From the NCBI RefSeq assembly GCF_000315625.1, contig NW_005434522.1:32703-90641 (forward strand): a stretch of DNA of 57,939 bases. Direction: 5' to 3'. Both the position numbers and the translations under genes were made by a program. Under the pieces are notes generated by a model. The model saw nothing but the letters and a program-made list of their open reading frames with translations, was not told the DNA's origin and did not search any database. The DNA is from Guillardia theta CCMP2712 (taxonomy: Eukaryota; Cryptophyceae; Pyrenomonadales; Geminigeraceae). Shown here piece after piece: positions 1-11,237 of the stretch. Position 1 is the first letter of the stretch, and each line of letters starts with the position of its first letter.

Positions 1-40
1 ATCACTCGATCGATCATCAGTCATCATCAGTCATCATCAG

Positions 41-141
<101 letters not shown>

Positions 142-380
142 TCCATCTCTCTGTCATGCTCTCTTGGGGGAGCATGACGCTACCCCGACACACGTTATAA
201 AGGAATAACATTATACATAAACTATATAATTACGCACAAAATTACATAATTTATTCGGTTTTTGTATAATTTGTACACTAGTAGGATCGTTGTATGGTTG
301 ACTGATTTTTCCGCAGCGGCTGCACTCAAAACATGCGAACTTGGAGGGCGAGGAAGCGAGATCGAGACAGAGAGGAAGAG

Positions 381-437
<57 letters not shown>

Positions 438-920
438 AGACACGTGGAAGAGAAGAGAGAGGGGAGGGGAGGGAGAAGTCTGGGGTACGATAGGAGAATT
501 GGGGGGTGAGGGGGGCAAGGGCAATGGAATGAGCAGGCGAGGGAGTCCCGGCGAGTCAAACGAGGAGGAGGTGGTGGGAGAAGAGGAGTGGTATATTTGA
601 TGGAAGATGGTAGTGATATGAGTAGAGCGGTGAAGATGGGAAGGGAATGGAAGGGACATTAGAATGGGAGGGAGTGTATTAGAGTGTGGGGAAATTAAGG
701 TCGGAGTTGGTGCGGTTGGTGGCAAGAGAGAGGAGTGGAGGGAGAGGTACAGAAGCGTCAGTTCAATTGAAGTTGGAGATAGGTAGGCATGAAAGGCTGG
801 AGCAGCGAATAGAATGTGTAGAAATATGAGAAGAGTGAGACTTGTCCCAGATGGATTTAGACATGTCCCAGATGTATTGGTAGTTGATGGAGTCAATGAC
901 AGAGGGGCAGCAGGAATGAA
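142..920. other. Upstream flank without a recognisable gene
   Basis: An AT-rich stretch (180-300) is followed by purine-rich sequence on the + strand (GGAGA, GGGAGG). The open frames here are artefacts of the purine bias. The last part should hold the promoter and 5' leader of the gene starting at 921, but I see no defined promoter motif. Confidence 0.5.
381..436. repeat. GGAGACA heptamer minisatellite
   Basis: Eight tandem copies of a 7-bp unit (GGAGACA), nearly perfect. Confidence 0.95.
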
Positions 921-3900
921 ATGCAGCGGCGGATAGGCGGATCCAACTCGACCTTGTAGTACCTGCGAAGACAGTCAGCAATGTCCCTCGACTCGTCGTC
1001 ACGAAGGAGCAGCACGGGCACGGAGATCAGAGGCCAGCTCAAGGCCATGGGGTTTGACAACAACCTGATAAGGTACCTGCTTGTTGCTGGAATGCTTGCT
1101 GGAATTCTGGGGGAGGTGTTTTGACGAACAATGTGTCCGTCTACTTCATCAGCATCATTCGCTTCATTCGGTCTTGTGACTCTTTCTTGTGACTCTTTCA
1201 TCCAGCACGGTTCTTGCTCAAGAGGGCCCTGACGTGCCGATCGACGTGGCCATAGACTTGTGTCTGAGCCTCACCCAGGACTTCCAGGTAGACCAGCCGG
1301 CAGGGAGCGAGGGGGAGGGTGAGAGTGAGTGAGGGTCGTGCCAGGTCGTCGGATCGACTGCCGCAAAGGGTGAAGGCGGAAAAGCAGCTGCGCCCAGAGA
1401 CGAGCAGCCATCGAATGAAGCATCCACAGTCACCACAAGCACCATCGTGGACAGCGCTCGCCCTCCCCCCTCGCAGCCAGCTGAACGGCCTCTCGAGAGC
1501 CAACCGACGAGATCTGACGTGGCTGCCGACAAGTTTCCTGCAAACTCGGCGAATGAATCCTCTGCACCCTACGCCAACAACCCGATTCGGACGGGTAATC
1601 CGCTGCTGCCCCTCGAGCCCGCCACCCACCTGTTTGATGATTTTCTTCTGTTCAAGCTTGACGCTCGAAGCTGCGTTCATTGTCGTTCTGAAAACGATGT
1701 CTTGCAGGAAACTATTCTGGTTTACAGAATATTGTCAGTGTTGAGGACATGTAATCTTTTTGAAATCGTTTCATCGTGGGACTGAGTGATGATACGGCAG
1801 GAACATGCTAGGAGGAACAAGAATATCGTTGTCTACCCTCTTTGGTGCCATGCCTATGCCTCCACAGGTTATCCCATCATCTCAGTGACCACAACTGAGA
1901 CCCCTTGCAAAGATGATGCCGCAGCCATTCATGGCCATGAACAATTTTCCTGCTGCTAACGGTATTCTTCCCACGCCACAGCCAATGCGGATGCCTCATG
2001 CTGCACCCCCTCCTCCTGGTCAACCCATGCCTCCTCCCGGTCAACCCATGCCTCCTCCCGGTCAACCTATGCCTCCTCCCGGTCAACCTATGCCTCCTCC
2101 TTTCGTCGGGCAACAAACCTTCATGGGCCTTCCTCAGAACTTCACACAGATTCCCTCGGGGCCCCCGCCCTTCAACCAAGCCATGCTGAGAGAGGCTGAC
2201 GAGAGCAGGCCTGACTTAAGAAGACCTCTTGTCAACCCCTTTGAACCGAACGGCCGGTCCAACATGTATGCTCCTGTGTTTCCCCAGGGGAAGGAGATGT
2301 ATGACTCCAAGGAACAAGAGAGGATGGCTCCTGCTGTTCAAAATCTCTTTGCTCGCTTTCAGGATGGCGGTGTTGGATCTACCAGCTTCAACCAAGCTAA
2401 CTTACAGCCTGGGATGTTTCCAAGCACTCTGAATCCCGTGTTTCCTACTGTCTCTATGGCAGCTTCTGAGTCTAGTACTTCCGATGTCAGAGAGGCCAGC
2501 CTTCCTGGTGAGGTCTGTGCTGTGCTGTGCGGGTATGTTGGGTCCCGCTATCACGGTCTGCAGAAACACGATAAGGGTCCTCCAACCATCGAGCAAGAGC
2601 TGGAGAGTGCGCTGATCAAGTGCGGGGCCCTTGTGTACGAGTCTGGCATCACTCAGAATGAGTTCGGCCTGAAGAATGGGGATCTCTCTAAAGTGAAGTG
2701 GACACATGCGAGCCGCACCGACAAGGGAGTTCATGCGGTCGGGCAATGCATTGCTCTCTCGATGCAGCTGAACTTTGCGGGCAAAACTTGGGAGGAGCAG
2801 CAAGCGAACATTGTGAAGGCGCTGAACGAATGCTTGGATCGTCAAGCCCAAGAGAAATCTCCTCCGCTTGAGAAATCAGACATCGTCGTGTATGGGATCA
2901 AGAAAGTGCCGAAAGGATTCTACGACGACAGGAGACTCGACCCCTCCCTGGGCCTTGGCATTACTCGCTTCGATGCTCGTAGAGACGCGACGGGAAGAAT
3001 CTACGAGTACCAGGTGATGCTCCGATGCCCTCCATGTCCCCGAGCTGACTTTGCGGCAGTGCCCGACCTCTGCATTGGTGATGAGCGAGAGAAACGTTGA
3101 CCCCAAGACGTTCAGAATCTCAGACGAGGAGATCGCCAAGATCGCAGCCGTGCTGAGAATCTACGAGGGGACTCATGACTTCCACAACTTCACGGCAGAC
3201 AAATGCTCCGATGAGGGGCCGACAGAGACCCAGCGTGTGGTGAGCAGGTTCGTGCCAGGACAGAAGCGAGTGAACGCTGAGGGAGTGGAGTACCTGGGGT
3301 TGGAGGTTGAGGGCGACTCGTTCATCTACCATCAGATCAGAAAGATGGTGGGGCTGGCAATCTTTGCGTTGAGGTACAAGAGGGACGACGAGAGGGTCCA
3401 GTTCGTCCACGACATCGTTCATGATCAGAGTCGGCACTACGTGCCGCTGGCGCCCTCGTTGGGGCTGATGCTTGATCGAGTGCTCTTCCGCAAGGAGAAC
3501 AAAACGCACGGGGGGTTCACAGTGCTGCTGGACTTGGAGGACTTCTCGAGAGAGATGACGGAGTTCAAGCGTCAGAGGATCTACCCAGAGATAGACGAGA
3601 AGGAGAAGCGAGAGCAGAACGTTTCCTCCGAGAAGCTGGTTCAGGTACTTCCCTTCCCTTCCCTTCCCTTCCCTTCCCTTCCCTTCCCTTACCTTCCATT
3701 ACCTTACTTTACCTTACTTTACCTTACCTTTCCTTCCCTCTTCTTCCCTTGAATTCTCGTGTAGCTCCTTGCTGCTCCTGCTTTGCTGCTCCATCTCCCT
3801 TCGTCTTTGTGCGCCTCCTCGTGTCGGGCTCTGACTCTCTCTGCAGATTCACAGCTGCATGCAGCACTGGCTCGCGTTCTTGGAGCGAACCAAGTCGCTA

Positions 3901-4292
3901 TGGGGCATGCACTTCCAGTCCTCCTTCATGCCCGGGCCCACGGACCTCAACTGGCTCTTCTCTGCTGGCGTGCGTATCCTCCTGGAGGAGAGGGAGGGAT
4001 TGACGGGACTCCAGGAGAGGGGCAGCAGCAGCCAGCGAGACCACGAGGGCTTCGTCAAGGTGCAGAACGCCATAGCTGAGTGTCTGAGCATGGGAGGAGG
4101 GAGCATGAGATTCTTCCCTGACTTCCAAGAGGTTCGCCCAGCTGTTCTCCAGCTGCCTCCCTGACGCTGGTCCAGGTCTTCACCGAGAGATTGAGGAGCC
4201 GCCGACCGTTCAGCAAGGCGATGAGGGAGAAGCTGAGAAGAGAAATCTGGAACCACACCGCGTACGTCATCATCATCATCATCATCATCATC

Positions 4293-4324
<32 letters not shown>

Positions 4325-4745
4325 AACAAAACAAACAACCCATTTCCGTGTTCCTCATCGCTTGCTTCTACACCTTTACTCACGTGGAAAATCAGCCTGA
4401 CATTTTCTTTCAGTCCTTTCAAGCTCGGTGACTCCATGGTCGCCTTTAAGTTTGACAACGACAACCTTCAGCTGATTGCCAGCTCCGACGTGCGTGTCAA
4501 CTCAGGGCTGCGGGTGTTGGAGGCGCAGGCGCGAGGATCGCCGTCCCCGGTGGCGCAGAGGTCGAGGGGCAGAGGAGGAAGCCAGGGGAAGCAGAAGGGA
4601 AGCGAGGAGGAGAGGCAGGGAACTCGTGAGCAGCTTCTGCTGAGGTTTCTGCGACTGACAAGCTGCAGGCTCCAAGGAAGGAGCACGAGACAAGCGATCA
4701 GCTGTCAAGGCCAACATGTTCGCGGCGCTTGAAGAGGCGGACTGA
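921..4745 (+). CDS. PUS1: tRNA pseudouridine synthase, PUS1/TruA family, with N-terminal UBA-like domain
   Basis: Converts uridine to pseudouridine in tRNA and other RNAs. Proposed exons: 921-955, 1007-1072, 1206-1287, 1369-1733, 1801-1867, 1913-3013, 3060-3644, 3847-4131, 4176-4261, 4414-4625, 4669-4745. They keep phase throughout and give about 986 aa. The catalytic core has GYVGSRYHGLQ, the catalytic Asp in ASRTDKGVHA (about residue 475), FDARRDATGRIYEYQ, GTHDFHNFT, FIYHQIRKMVG and PLAPSLGLML. These are hallmark PUS1 motifs. Exons 2-3 encode a UBA-like segment (QLKAMGFDNNLIRTVLAQ) and exons 4-6 a Pro/Met-rich linker with GQPMPPP repeats. The exon starting at 1913 has an upstream in-frame TGA at 1886-1888, but that lies inside a good 45-nt intron joining MPMPPQ to MMPQPF. 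A separate upstream gene remains possible. The enzyme call is firm and the fusion is moderately supported. Confidence 0.87.
2018..2101. repeat. In-frame 21-bp coding repeat (GQPMPPP x4)
   Basis: Four tandem 21-bp units, differing by C/T, inside the Pro/Met-rich linker of the pseudouridine synthase. The length keeps frame, as expected for a tolerated low-complexity linker. Confidence 0.93.
3650..3740. repeat. CCTTC/CTTAC pentamer repeat in intron
   Basis: Pentanucleotide repeats filling most of the 202-nt intron 3645-3846 of the pseudouridine synthase gene. They account for its unusual length compared with the 43-50 nt introns around it. Confidence 0.9.
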
Positions 4746-4976
4746 AGAAGCCCAAGGAGGAGGAGGAGGCATACAGGGAAGATTGGAACTCGTGTGATAC
4801 TGACACGGCGAAGGAAGCGGAAGAGGAGGAGAGGGAGGAGCAGACAAGTCAATACGAGTGTAAATAAGTGACGCGATATTCTTTGATTTCCTTTCTGTAA
4901 AAACGACAAGTATAGACCCGCTGACGCCTCTGCCCCTCGTCCCCTCCCTTCCCCCCCCTCCTCTTCATCCTCGTTC

Positions 4977-7245
4977 TCACACGTTGACGCCCTGCTTGCG
5001 CAGAACCTTCACGCCCTTGTCCGCGGGGTCATTCTGCCATCTCTCAGCTCGCCCCCAGCACAACACGAACGAGTCACCTGCGCGAAGAAAGCGGCAGTAC
5101 CGCCGGTGGGAGGGACAGTGCCGGACAAGGGGACAAGAGGAGCTCCGCCAGACGTGGCTGACACGGCAGTGACGGCGACGTCACGAGCCTGCAGTGAGAG
5201 TGAGAGGAGGAGGAGGAGGAGGAGGAGGAATAGGCGACATGCTTAGCGATGTCTCTGTGCTGCTCTGCCTCGGTCCTCGCTGTCTCCGCGTAGTCGGCAG
5301 CCTCCTTGGCGATGCCGGCTGCATCCAGCGCTGCCTTGTGCGAGTCCACGACATCCGAGTACCTGAGAGCACGAGGAGGAGGAGAGAGGAGTCAGCATGC
5401 GCGACGAGGAGGACAACGAACAAGCTTGTACTTGGAGCTGATGTCATTGCTCTGCTGCTTGTACGCGCTCGCCATGTCTGCATGCTCTCTCGCTGCCGCG
5501 TCCGCTCTCCTTGCAGCCTCGTACGCTGACGCTGCTGCAGCCTGGGAAGTTTTGTGAGCGGGAGGAGAGGGGCAGGAGGAGGAGGCAAGACATTGTGATT
5601 GCGGATCGCGCTGATCAAGAGCCAGTCCCGCCATGAAGGCCAGAGGCTCTTCTGCTGCGTGCTCGCCTTCTCCCTCTTCATGCTCAGCCGTCGGTCTGCC
5701 TGCTCCTCCTTGTGCTTGCTCATCTTCGTCGGAGGCGCAGGCAGCGAGGCGTCTTTCGATTCCTCTGTGCGAGCAAGCGACGCTGGTCTGCCATCCTTCC
5801 AGTACATCCCGGTTGTGCTGTCATAGCCTGCTTCCGAGTCACCCCCTCCCCCGCCTCCTCCCCTTCCTGCTCACCTGTGTAGGGATCATACGAGCGGTAG
5901 GGCGCAACCCAGCGGCCCTGACTGTCGTAGTGCCCTGCGAGTTACTCAGGAAATGCTAGAAGCACAGAGAAGACGATGGGGAAGGAGAGGAGCAGGAGAA
6001 GAAAGAGCGAGAGATCGACTGATGGGTAGGAGAGGCGAGGGGACACGCGTGTGGTACCGTAGTAGTAGGGGTCGTAGTAGTGATATCTCTGAGAAGAGAT
6101 CATCCGCTCGAGCTCAAGCTCGCGACGCTGTAACGGAGCATGTCAGCTTCAAGGAGGCAAGGAGTCGAGGAGGCGGGAGAGGGGAGAGAGCACTGTAGTA
6201 CGAGACTGGGAAGTGAGGCCAGAGAGTTCAAGGAAAGAAGGAGCGAAGGTGGAGGAAGCACCTGAACTTGATCGATGTAGTCCTCCTGCCGAGCGACGAC
6301 TCGAGTGAGATCTCCAACCTCCTTCTTCAGTTGATTGTAACCCTGTTGATCCATCAATTTCCTTCATCCACCCATGTGAAGCTCGAAACCTTTTCGCCCA
6401 CACTGTTGCCGCAGCTTTCATCCTCGAAAGTAACTCCAGCCTTGCCTGAGCCACCATTATGCTTCTTCCTCATCAACTGCCTGCTCATCCTCTCCTTCCC
6501 CCTCCTCCTCATCCTCCTCCCCCTCCCCCTCCCAACCCCCTGTCCTCCCTCCTCTTACCGCTCAATGTTCCCTGCCAGAGCCTCCACTGGTGAGAAACAT
6601 TGGCGTCGATCGCCTCATACGCCTGCGCCTCAAGCATCAGGCGGCGGATCGCTCAGCAAGCGGCTTGACCTCCATCACAGTCTCCCAGCAGCATCCGAAA
6701 GCTTTCGACTTGGCCTGGAGCGACGTCAAATCTACGAGGATGCCACGGAAACTTTCAACCCGCATGGCATTGGTGCAGGTATGATGCAGATGCTCAATCT
6801 CGTGAATGTTGCCGCAAGTCTTGAGGATGAACTGAAATACATCATCAGTTCCATGTCACCTTCTCGCTCCTTCGCCCATCCCCAACCTCTTCCTCTCTCT
6901 CTGTCCTTCTGTCTCGTTTGCTTCCTCTTCCTCTCTGAACTCACATTGACAAAATCCGGCATGTCGACTTTCTTCGCGCATCTGATATACACCGGATGCA
7001 ACTTGGCGTATTCCTTCTCCAGCTCGATGAAATTGTTGCTGTCGGCGCATATTAGCAGCAGCAACAGCTCATCCCCAGCTGTACCTTGAGCTGCTTTCCA
7101 GTACCACCTGATACTGATGCACCACCACCAACGCCGCCATCAACAAGCAGGCGCCGAGCACGGCAAGAAGGGCTGGCAGGCGCCTGCAGCGAGTGAGCGC
7201 AAGAGCTTGTCAATGTTCGATTGCTCACTTCTTGGTGACGAGCAT
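4977..7245 (-). CDS. Uncharacterised single-pass protein with Tyr/Asp (OCRE-like) repeats and Ala-rich coiled coil
   Basis: Fourteen exons join in phase to about 446 aa: 7245-7229, 7183-7085, 7038-6945, 6831-6670, 6622-6559, 6445-6390, 6342-6262, 6127-6058, 5934-5875, 5827-5592, 5541-5432, 5362-5239, 5188-5078, 5033-4977. The N-terminus has basic residues and then one hydrophobic span (LPALLAVLGACLLMAALVVV, about residues 8-27), suggesting a signal anchor or signal peptide. A central coiled coil (KKEVGDLTRVVARQEDYIDQ) is followed by a Tyr-rich block with YDPYYYG, YDSQGRW, YDPYTGG and YDSTTGMYW. The spacing resembles OCRE octamers. Then comes a charged linker and an Ala-rich coiled coil (AYEAARRADAAAREHADMA). 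It ends in DKGVKVLRKQGVNV. Eight of the 13 introns are 44-50 nt. I do not recognise the family. OCRE similarity with a membrane anchor would be unusual, since OCRE proteins are normally nuclear. Confidence 0.75.
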
Positions 7246-7730
7246 CTTGAGACGATGCGTCCTCTTGCAGACCTCTGGAGAAGCTGTTATCTCAGAGGAA
7301 GAGGGGGACGAATGAAAGGCGATTGACAAAAGTTGAAATGACGTATAACTATCGCTTTGGCCTGTTGAACCGAAACTCTAAGATCCATCTAGCTTTTTCT
7401 TCATCGACCTCGAAGATTGATCCTTGTTTGCTTCCTGCCTCCTCGCCTCAGATTGGCCTTCTGTGAATCTCAACAATTCTTTGCCTTCACAGTTCTTCTC
7501 CTCACCTCGACACAGTGTCTGGCTGAACCCCTCTCATTCCTTCTGTCCTGACTCTTGATTCGTCTCTCTCCCATCTTTGTTTCTATACTTCTCCCTTCCG
7601 GTCATCTTCTCTCTTCGTTCTTCTTCTCCATCCTCTATCTTTGTTCTTCTTCTCCATCTTCTATCTTCTCTTTGTTCTACTTCATGCAGCAATACGGCAG
7701 GAATGCCGAATGACACTTCGGAACAGGGAC
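7246..7730. other. 5' flank of the minus-strand gene
   Basis: Pyrimidine-rich sequence with TTCTTCTCCATC-type repeats around 7610-7670. No convincing exon on either strand. It should contain the promoter and leader of the gene starting at 7245. Confidence 0.45.
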
Positions 7731-8690
7731 AGTTATAACGTATGATCGTTACTTGTGTAACGGTGATAGGTCACCCGGGAATCATCGGAATGCGGCCCGG
7801 CCGCGGCCGGGCTGGTTCTGGACTTCACGATGACACATCCTTACAACAGCAGCGGCAGCCCCGTCGGACTTTCTGCGCTCTCCGGCCCCGCCCAACAGAA
7901 GATTTCCGATCATGAGGCTACTGCTCTTTATCCTGACCCATCCTGTGAATGCGCAGTGCCGTCGCTTCAGTGCCTGGTTCAACGGTTGGGTTACCAGGAG
8001 TAGCGGTTTTCGCTGCCTCCTTCGTTTCCTACTGAGTATTTTATTGAGGCGGGTTTGTAGGCTTTATCCTCCCCCTCCTTTGTTTGCTCCGGTTTGCCCT
8101 TCTTTTTCAGTCCGAATGCGTATCATACTCATGGCCGCCCGGCGGCCGGCAGTGACGGTGCAGCACTGCGGCAGTCACCGTGACCGTGCCGCTGGCCACC
8201 ACCGTGAGAAAGCCCGGCCTTTAAGCGCACCCCCGCGGCATTACCAAGTTATCCTGCAAGAGTCCATCTAAGCCTGCCAGTACTCAGCCCTGGCGATGCC
8301 GGCCCCAACTGAGCCGAGTACATAATGTGATCCGAGGCTTCGTGGCAGGGCCATCATGTTTGACTCACGGTCCGATCGTATGTAAGTTCGAGTCCCGGCG
8401 AGCCTCCGATCCGACACTCGGACAAGCATCCCCGGCCATCGTGACCCTCGCCGCCCGACGGTGCCGTGCCTCCCCGGAGCCCCGGCGGACTCGCTCGGAG
8501 CCTGTCGGCTCGGAGGCGAGTCACCCCGGCCGGGAGACTGAGAGTACCGGGTCACAGAGTCAGCCGCCGACACGCCGCGGCGCGGCCCCCGCACCCTCCC
8601 CGGGGCCTCGGCCGCCGCTCAGCGGCTGGACCCCGACACGGTACCGGGTGGTCCCGGGGCCTCGAGCCGGAGTAACTGAAGGGGGTGGTC
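7731..8690. other. GC-rich palindrome-dense islands
   Basis: Two blocks (about 7770-7890 and 8130-8690) are very rich in CCGG, GGCC and CGGC, with short inverted repeats and GAGTC/GACTC words. A less GC-rich stretch lies between them. Open frames are present but have no gene-like composition. A box-B-like TTCGAGTCCC occurs near 8388 without a full tRNA. A similar texture recurs at 41150-41490, 50690-50830 and 51890-52090. Confidence 0.6.
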
Positions 8691-9090
8691 CATGAAAAAA
8701 AGATCATATCTAGGGGGTGGGGGTGATCTAGATGGGGTACGTGGGTCAAGAAGGCGATCATCTCAAGTGGGTGGGGGTACTTCAATGGATGACTGTCAGT
8801 CGATCTTTGTTGTACGGGTGGGTGAGCCCTAAGAATGACGGGTAGTTCTAGGAGAAGAGGGGGGTCTGAAAGGGGTACAGGGGGGTAGTGGCTGGGGTAG
8901 TAGGTTTTTTGAGTTTTCCTGTGGGGATGAGGGTATGCAAGGCACCTCCACAGGGTGGGTCATTAACATGTGGTAGGGGGTTATTTTTTGGGGGTAGTGG
9001 TGTGCACCCCCATGGGAAAAATGTAGGGAACAAATTATACGTGACTGGGGTACCTGACAGAATTATGGGGTGGGGGTGATACATTGAGGG
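8691..9090. repeat. GGGGTRG tract 1 (G-rich on + strand)
   Basis: Repeated but irregularly spaced motifs such as GGGGGTGGG, GGGGTAC and GGGGTAG, separated by 5-20 bp of AT-richer sequence. No reading frame looks coding. Confidence 0.75.
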
Positions 9091-9484
9091 GTGAGTGTAC
9101 ACGAAATCGCTTGAAAGAGGGGTAGTGGACAATGTAGATATTGGGAGGAATGGCATGAAGCGCGGGAGGGCGAACGGAATAGTCGAAGAAAGCAAGAGGA
9201 CAAGACAACGAAGATGAGAAGTCCGAGGATGGTCAAGCAATGGGTGGGACGAGGAGAGGGAGTAGGAGACGATGCCAAGTCAAGGGAAAGAGATGATGCT
9301 GGGAACGAAGGAGTGATAGAAGCAAGAAACAGTCGCTAGTCGGGCATGATTGATGTGCGAGCAGGCAGAGAGGAGAAGCATAATGAAATTGAAGTCAGCT
9401 TCATTGCATTACGTTTGTGTCCTCGGGAATAGAACAAGAAGTTCTTTGAAGGGTGGTATGATCGAATTCTGATCTGCTGAGCAG
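9091..9484. other. Flank, possibly holding the 5' exon(s) of the next gene
   Basis: Purine-rich sequence. Around 9380-9460 there are short open stretches (for example NKKFFEGWYD) that could be an upstream exon of the gene at 9485, but I could not connect them in phase. Confidence 0.3.
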
Positions 9485-11017
9485 GAGGATGAGAATAGGC
9501 TCGAACGTCTGGCATCGTATGTCAACGATGCCGAACAAGGGTTAGCAAGCATGATGGATCAGTCGCTGCTTGCATGAGGAGATCATCAACAGCGCCATGA
9601 AGACCTGCAGAAAGGATAAGCCCGTCAGTCCGCCGGGCAAACTCGCGTATGAGGAGGATATCTTTGTCTGCACCATATCGATGAACCTGAGGACAAGCTC
9701 TCTCCGTGCGAGTGATGACGACGATGCTTGCTTGTTCAGCAAGCAGTCAGTGCGAAGAAGCCCGATCAAGAGCCCATCACGAGCAGCAAAGAAGCAGTCA
9801 ACCACCAGAGGACGAAAGCAGGAGGCTAGCAGGCAGCATGTGAAAATAGAACGCAGCAGAAAGAAAGTCGAGGAGAGGAAAAGAAAGAGGTCGAGCTTTA
9901 TCTGTTGCAAGACACGCGTGCTGACATCTAGTGCAGACCCTCAGAGGCAGGCGACACTCGGGCGAGCAAAGCGGCTAAGAGATCTCCGAGAAAGAGCGAT
10001 GAGAGTAAGGAGGAAACGTGGTTTGCGATTGTGGTGGACGACGAGTGGAGAGATCAGAAAGGATTTATGCTGTGGGAGGTCACGGCTGATGTGGCGGAGG
10101 ATGGAACGGTAAGTCTTCACCTCGTCCTTCTCAGCCTGACTGTCTCGTCCAGGTAAAGGCCCGAGAGTGGTACTGTGCTGCTGAGTTGGAGCCCGAGGGT
10201 GTGCAAGAGGAGGAGGGGAGGAGGACGAGGCACATCTAACTGAGCCGTCAGGAGGCTTCGAGTTCGGACACCAACGATTCTTGCCGAAGCAGAGCAACTT
10301 CGCGCAAAAGAGGTGGGAGGTTATGAGTAACGGCTGGGACTGACAGGCTCGCAGGAGGCTCTTGGGCCGCTCGACACAGACGTTCTTGAGGGTGGACGTG
10401 AGGAGGAAGATGGTAGGGCATCCCAACAAGGTCTGACGTCAGCGGGAGAGGGCGAGCACGTGAACGACCCGCAGAAACACGGGAAGAAGATGTTCTGCGA
10501 GATCGACAAGGAGCAGCTGCGCGTGCAGGAAGCCTACTGCCTGCTGGTTGACAGCTGGAGGGGAGGGGAGCATGGCTGAAGACTCTGGCAGGACAAGAAG
10601 CTCGGGGTAGAGGAGGAAAGAGAGGAGGAGCAGGAGCAGGAGGTGTCTCGATCTCCCTCGCTCTTGTCTTTTGCTGACGTCACTTCCCCCTCCCCCAGCA
10701 CGTGGATGAAGACTGGGGATGGCCGGACACTGATGGCAAGACCTTGATGACGTTGAAAAGGTTCATTCTCCCAGCTGTCCCTCCACCTCGACCTCACCCG
10801 CAGATAGGAGCGAGTGGCCGGGCCCAGCTCCAGGGATCATCTCGACTTCGGTGAAGGAGGACGCGATTGTGTGCCTGCTGACCCTCAGCAGTTGGTCAAC
10901 CCGGCTTACATCCGATCCGAGGTCGCGCGGTGGGCCGGCGAGCGTGAGAAACGTGAGATCTTGCTCTCCTTCCTCCTGCCCATACATTGCTCCCGCTCTC
11001 CTGCTCCTGCTCCCGCT

Positions 11018-11051
<34 letters not shown>

Positions 11052-11055
11052 CGCT

Positions 11056-11112
<57 letters not shown>

Positions 11113-11237
11113 AGCCTCTTTCTCTTCTGCCTTCCCTCGTCCTTTCCCAACCCAACACTGCTTCTTGTTTCTCTCTGGTGCTTGTTGTCACATCTTCACA
11201 GGAGAGGTTCTATCCGTCAGGAATCCGCAGGGCTTGA
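9485..11237 (+). CDS. Uncharacterised basic protein (5' end uncertain)
   Basis: Phase-consistent exons: 9485-9561, 9611-9889, 9937-10108, 10153-10198, 10252-10312, 10355-10430, 10475-10546, 10699-10760, 10808-10850, 10889-10921, 11202-11237. Together they encode about 318 aa. The start begins inside an exon (EDENRLERLASYVNDAEQ, helical), so the true N-terminus is upstream. Next comes a long Lys/Arg/Ser-rich segment with nuclear-localisation-like clusters (KKVEERKRKR; KAAKRSPRKSDESK). A compact region follows with ETWFAIVVDDEWRDQKGF, REWYCAAELEPEG, FGHQRFLPKQSNFAQKR and KMFCEIDKEQLRVQEAY. The Trp/Phe-rich core looks like a beta-rich nuclear module, but I recognise no family. A match to the FYRN motif at the end (FYPSGIR) is too short to use. 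The last intron carries a long CTGCTC repeat, so the final exon is less certain. Confidence 0.6.
10990..11113. repeat. (CTGCTC)n/(CTCCTG)n hexamer repeat
   Basis: About 120 bp of CTC-CTG/CCG hexamers in the last intron of the 9485-11237 gene. They create spurious Ser/Cys, Leu and Pro/Ala open frames. Confidence 0.95.

Noticed and set aside
8270-8420. Possible tRNA gene around a TTCGAGTCCC motif
   Set aside because: No acceptor stem, D-arm or anticodon arm could be fitted.
8327-8695. Pro/Arg-rich open frames in the GC-rich island
   Set aside because: Composition-driven. No splice structure, and all three frames are open because stop codons are rare in GC-rich DNA.
11202-11237. FYRN-like motif (FYPSGIR) at the end of the unknown gene
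   Set aside because: Only about seven residues match and a stop follows. The rest of an FYRN/FYRC domain is not seen.
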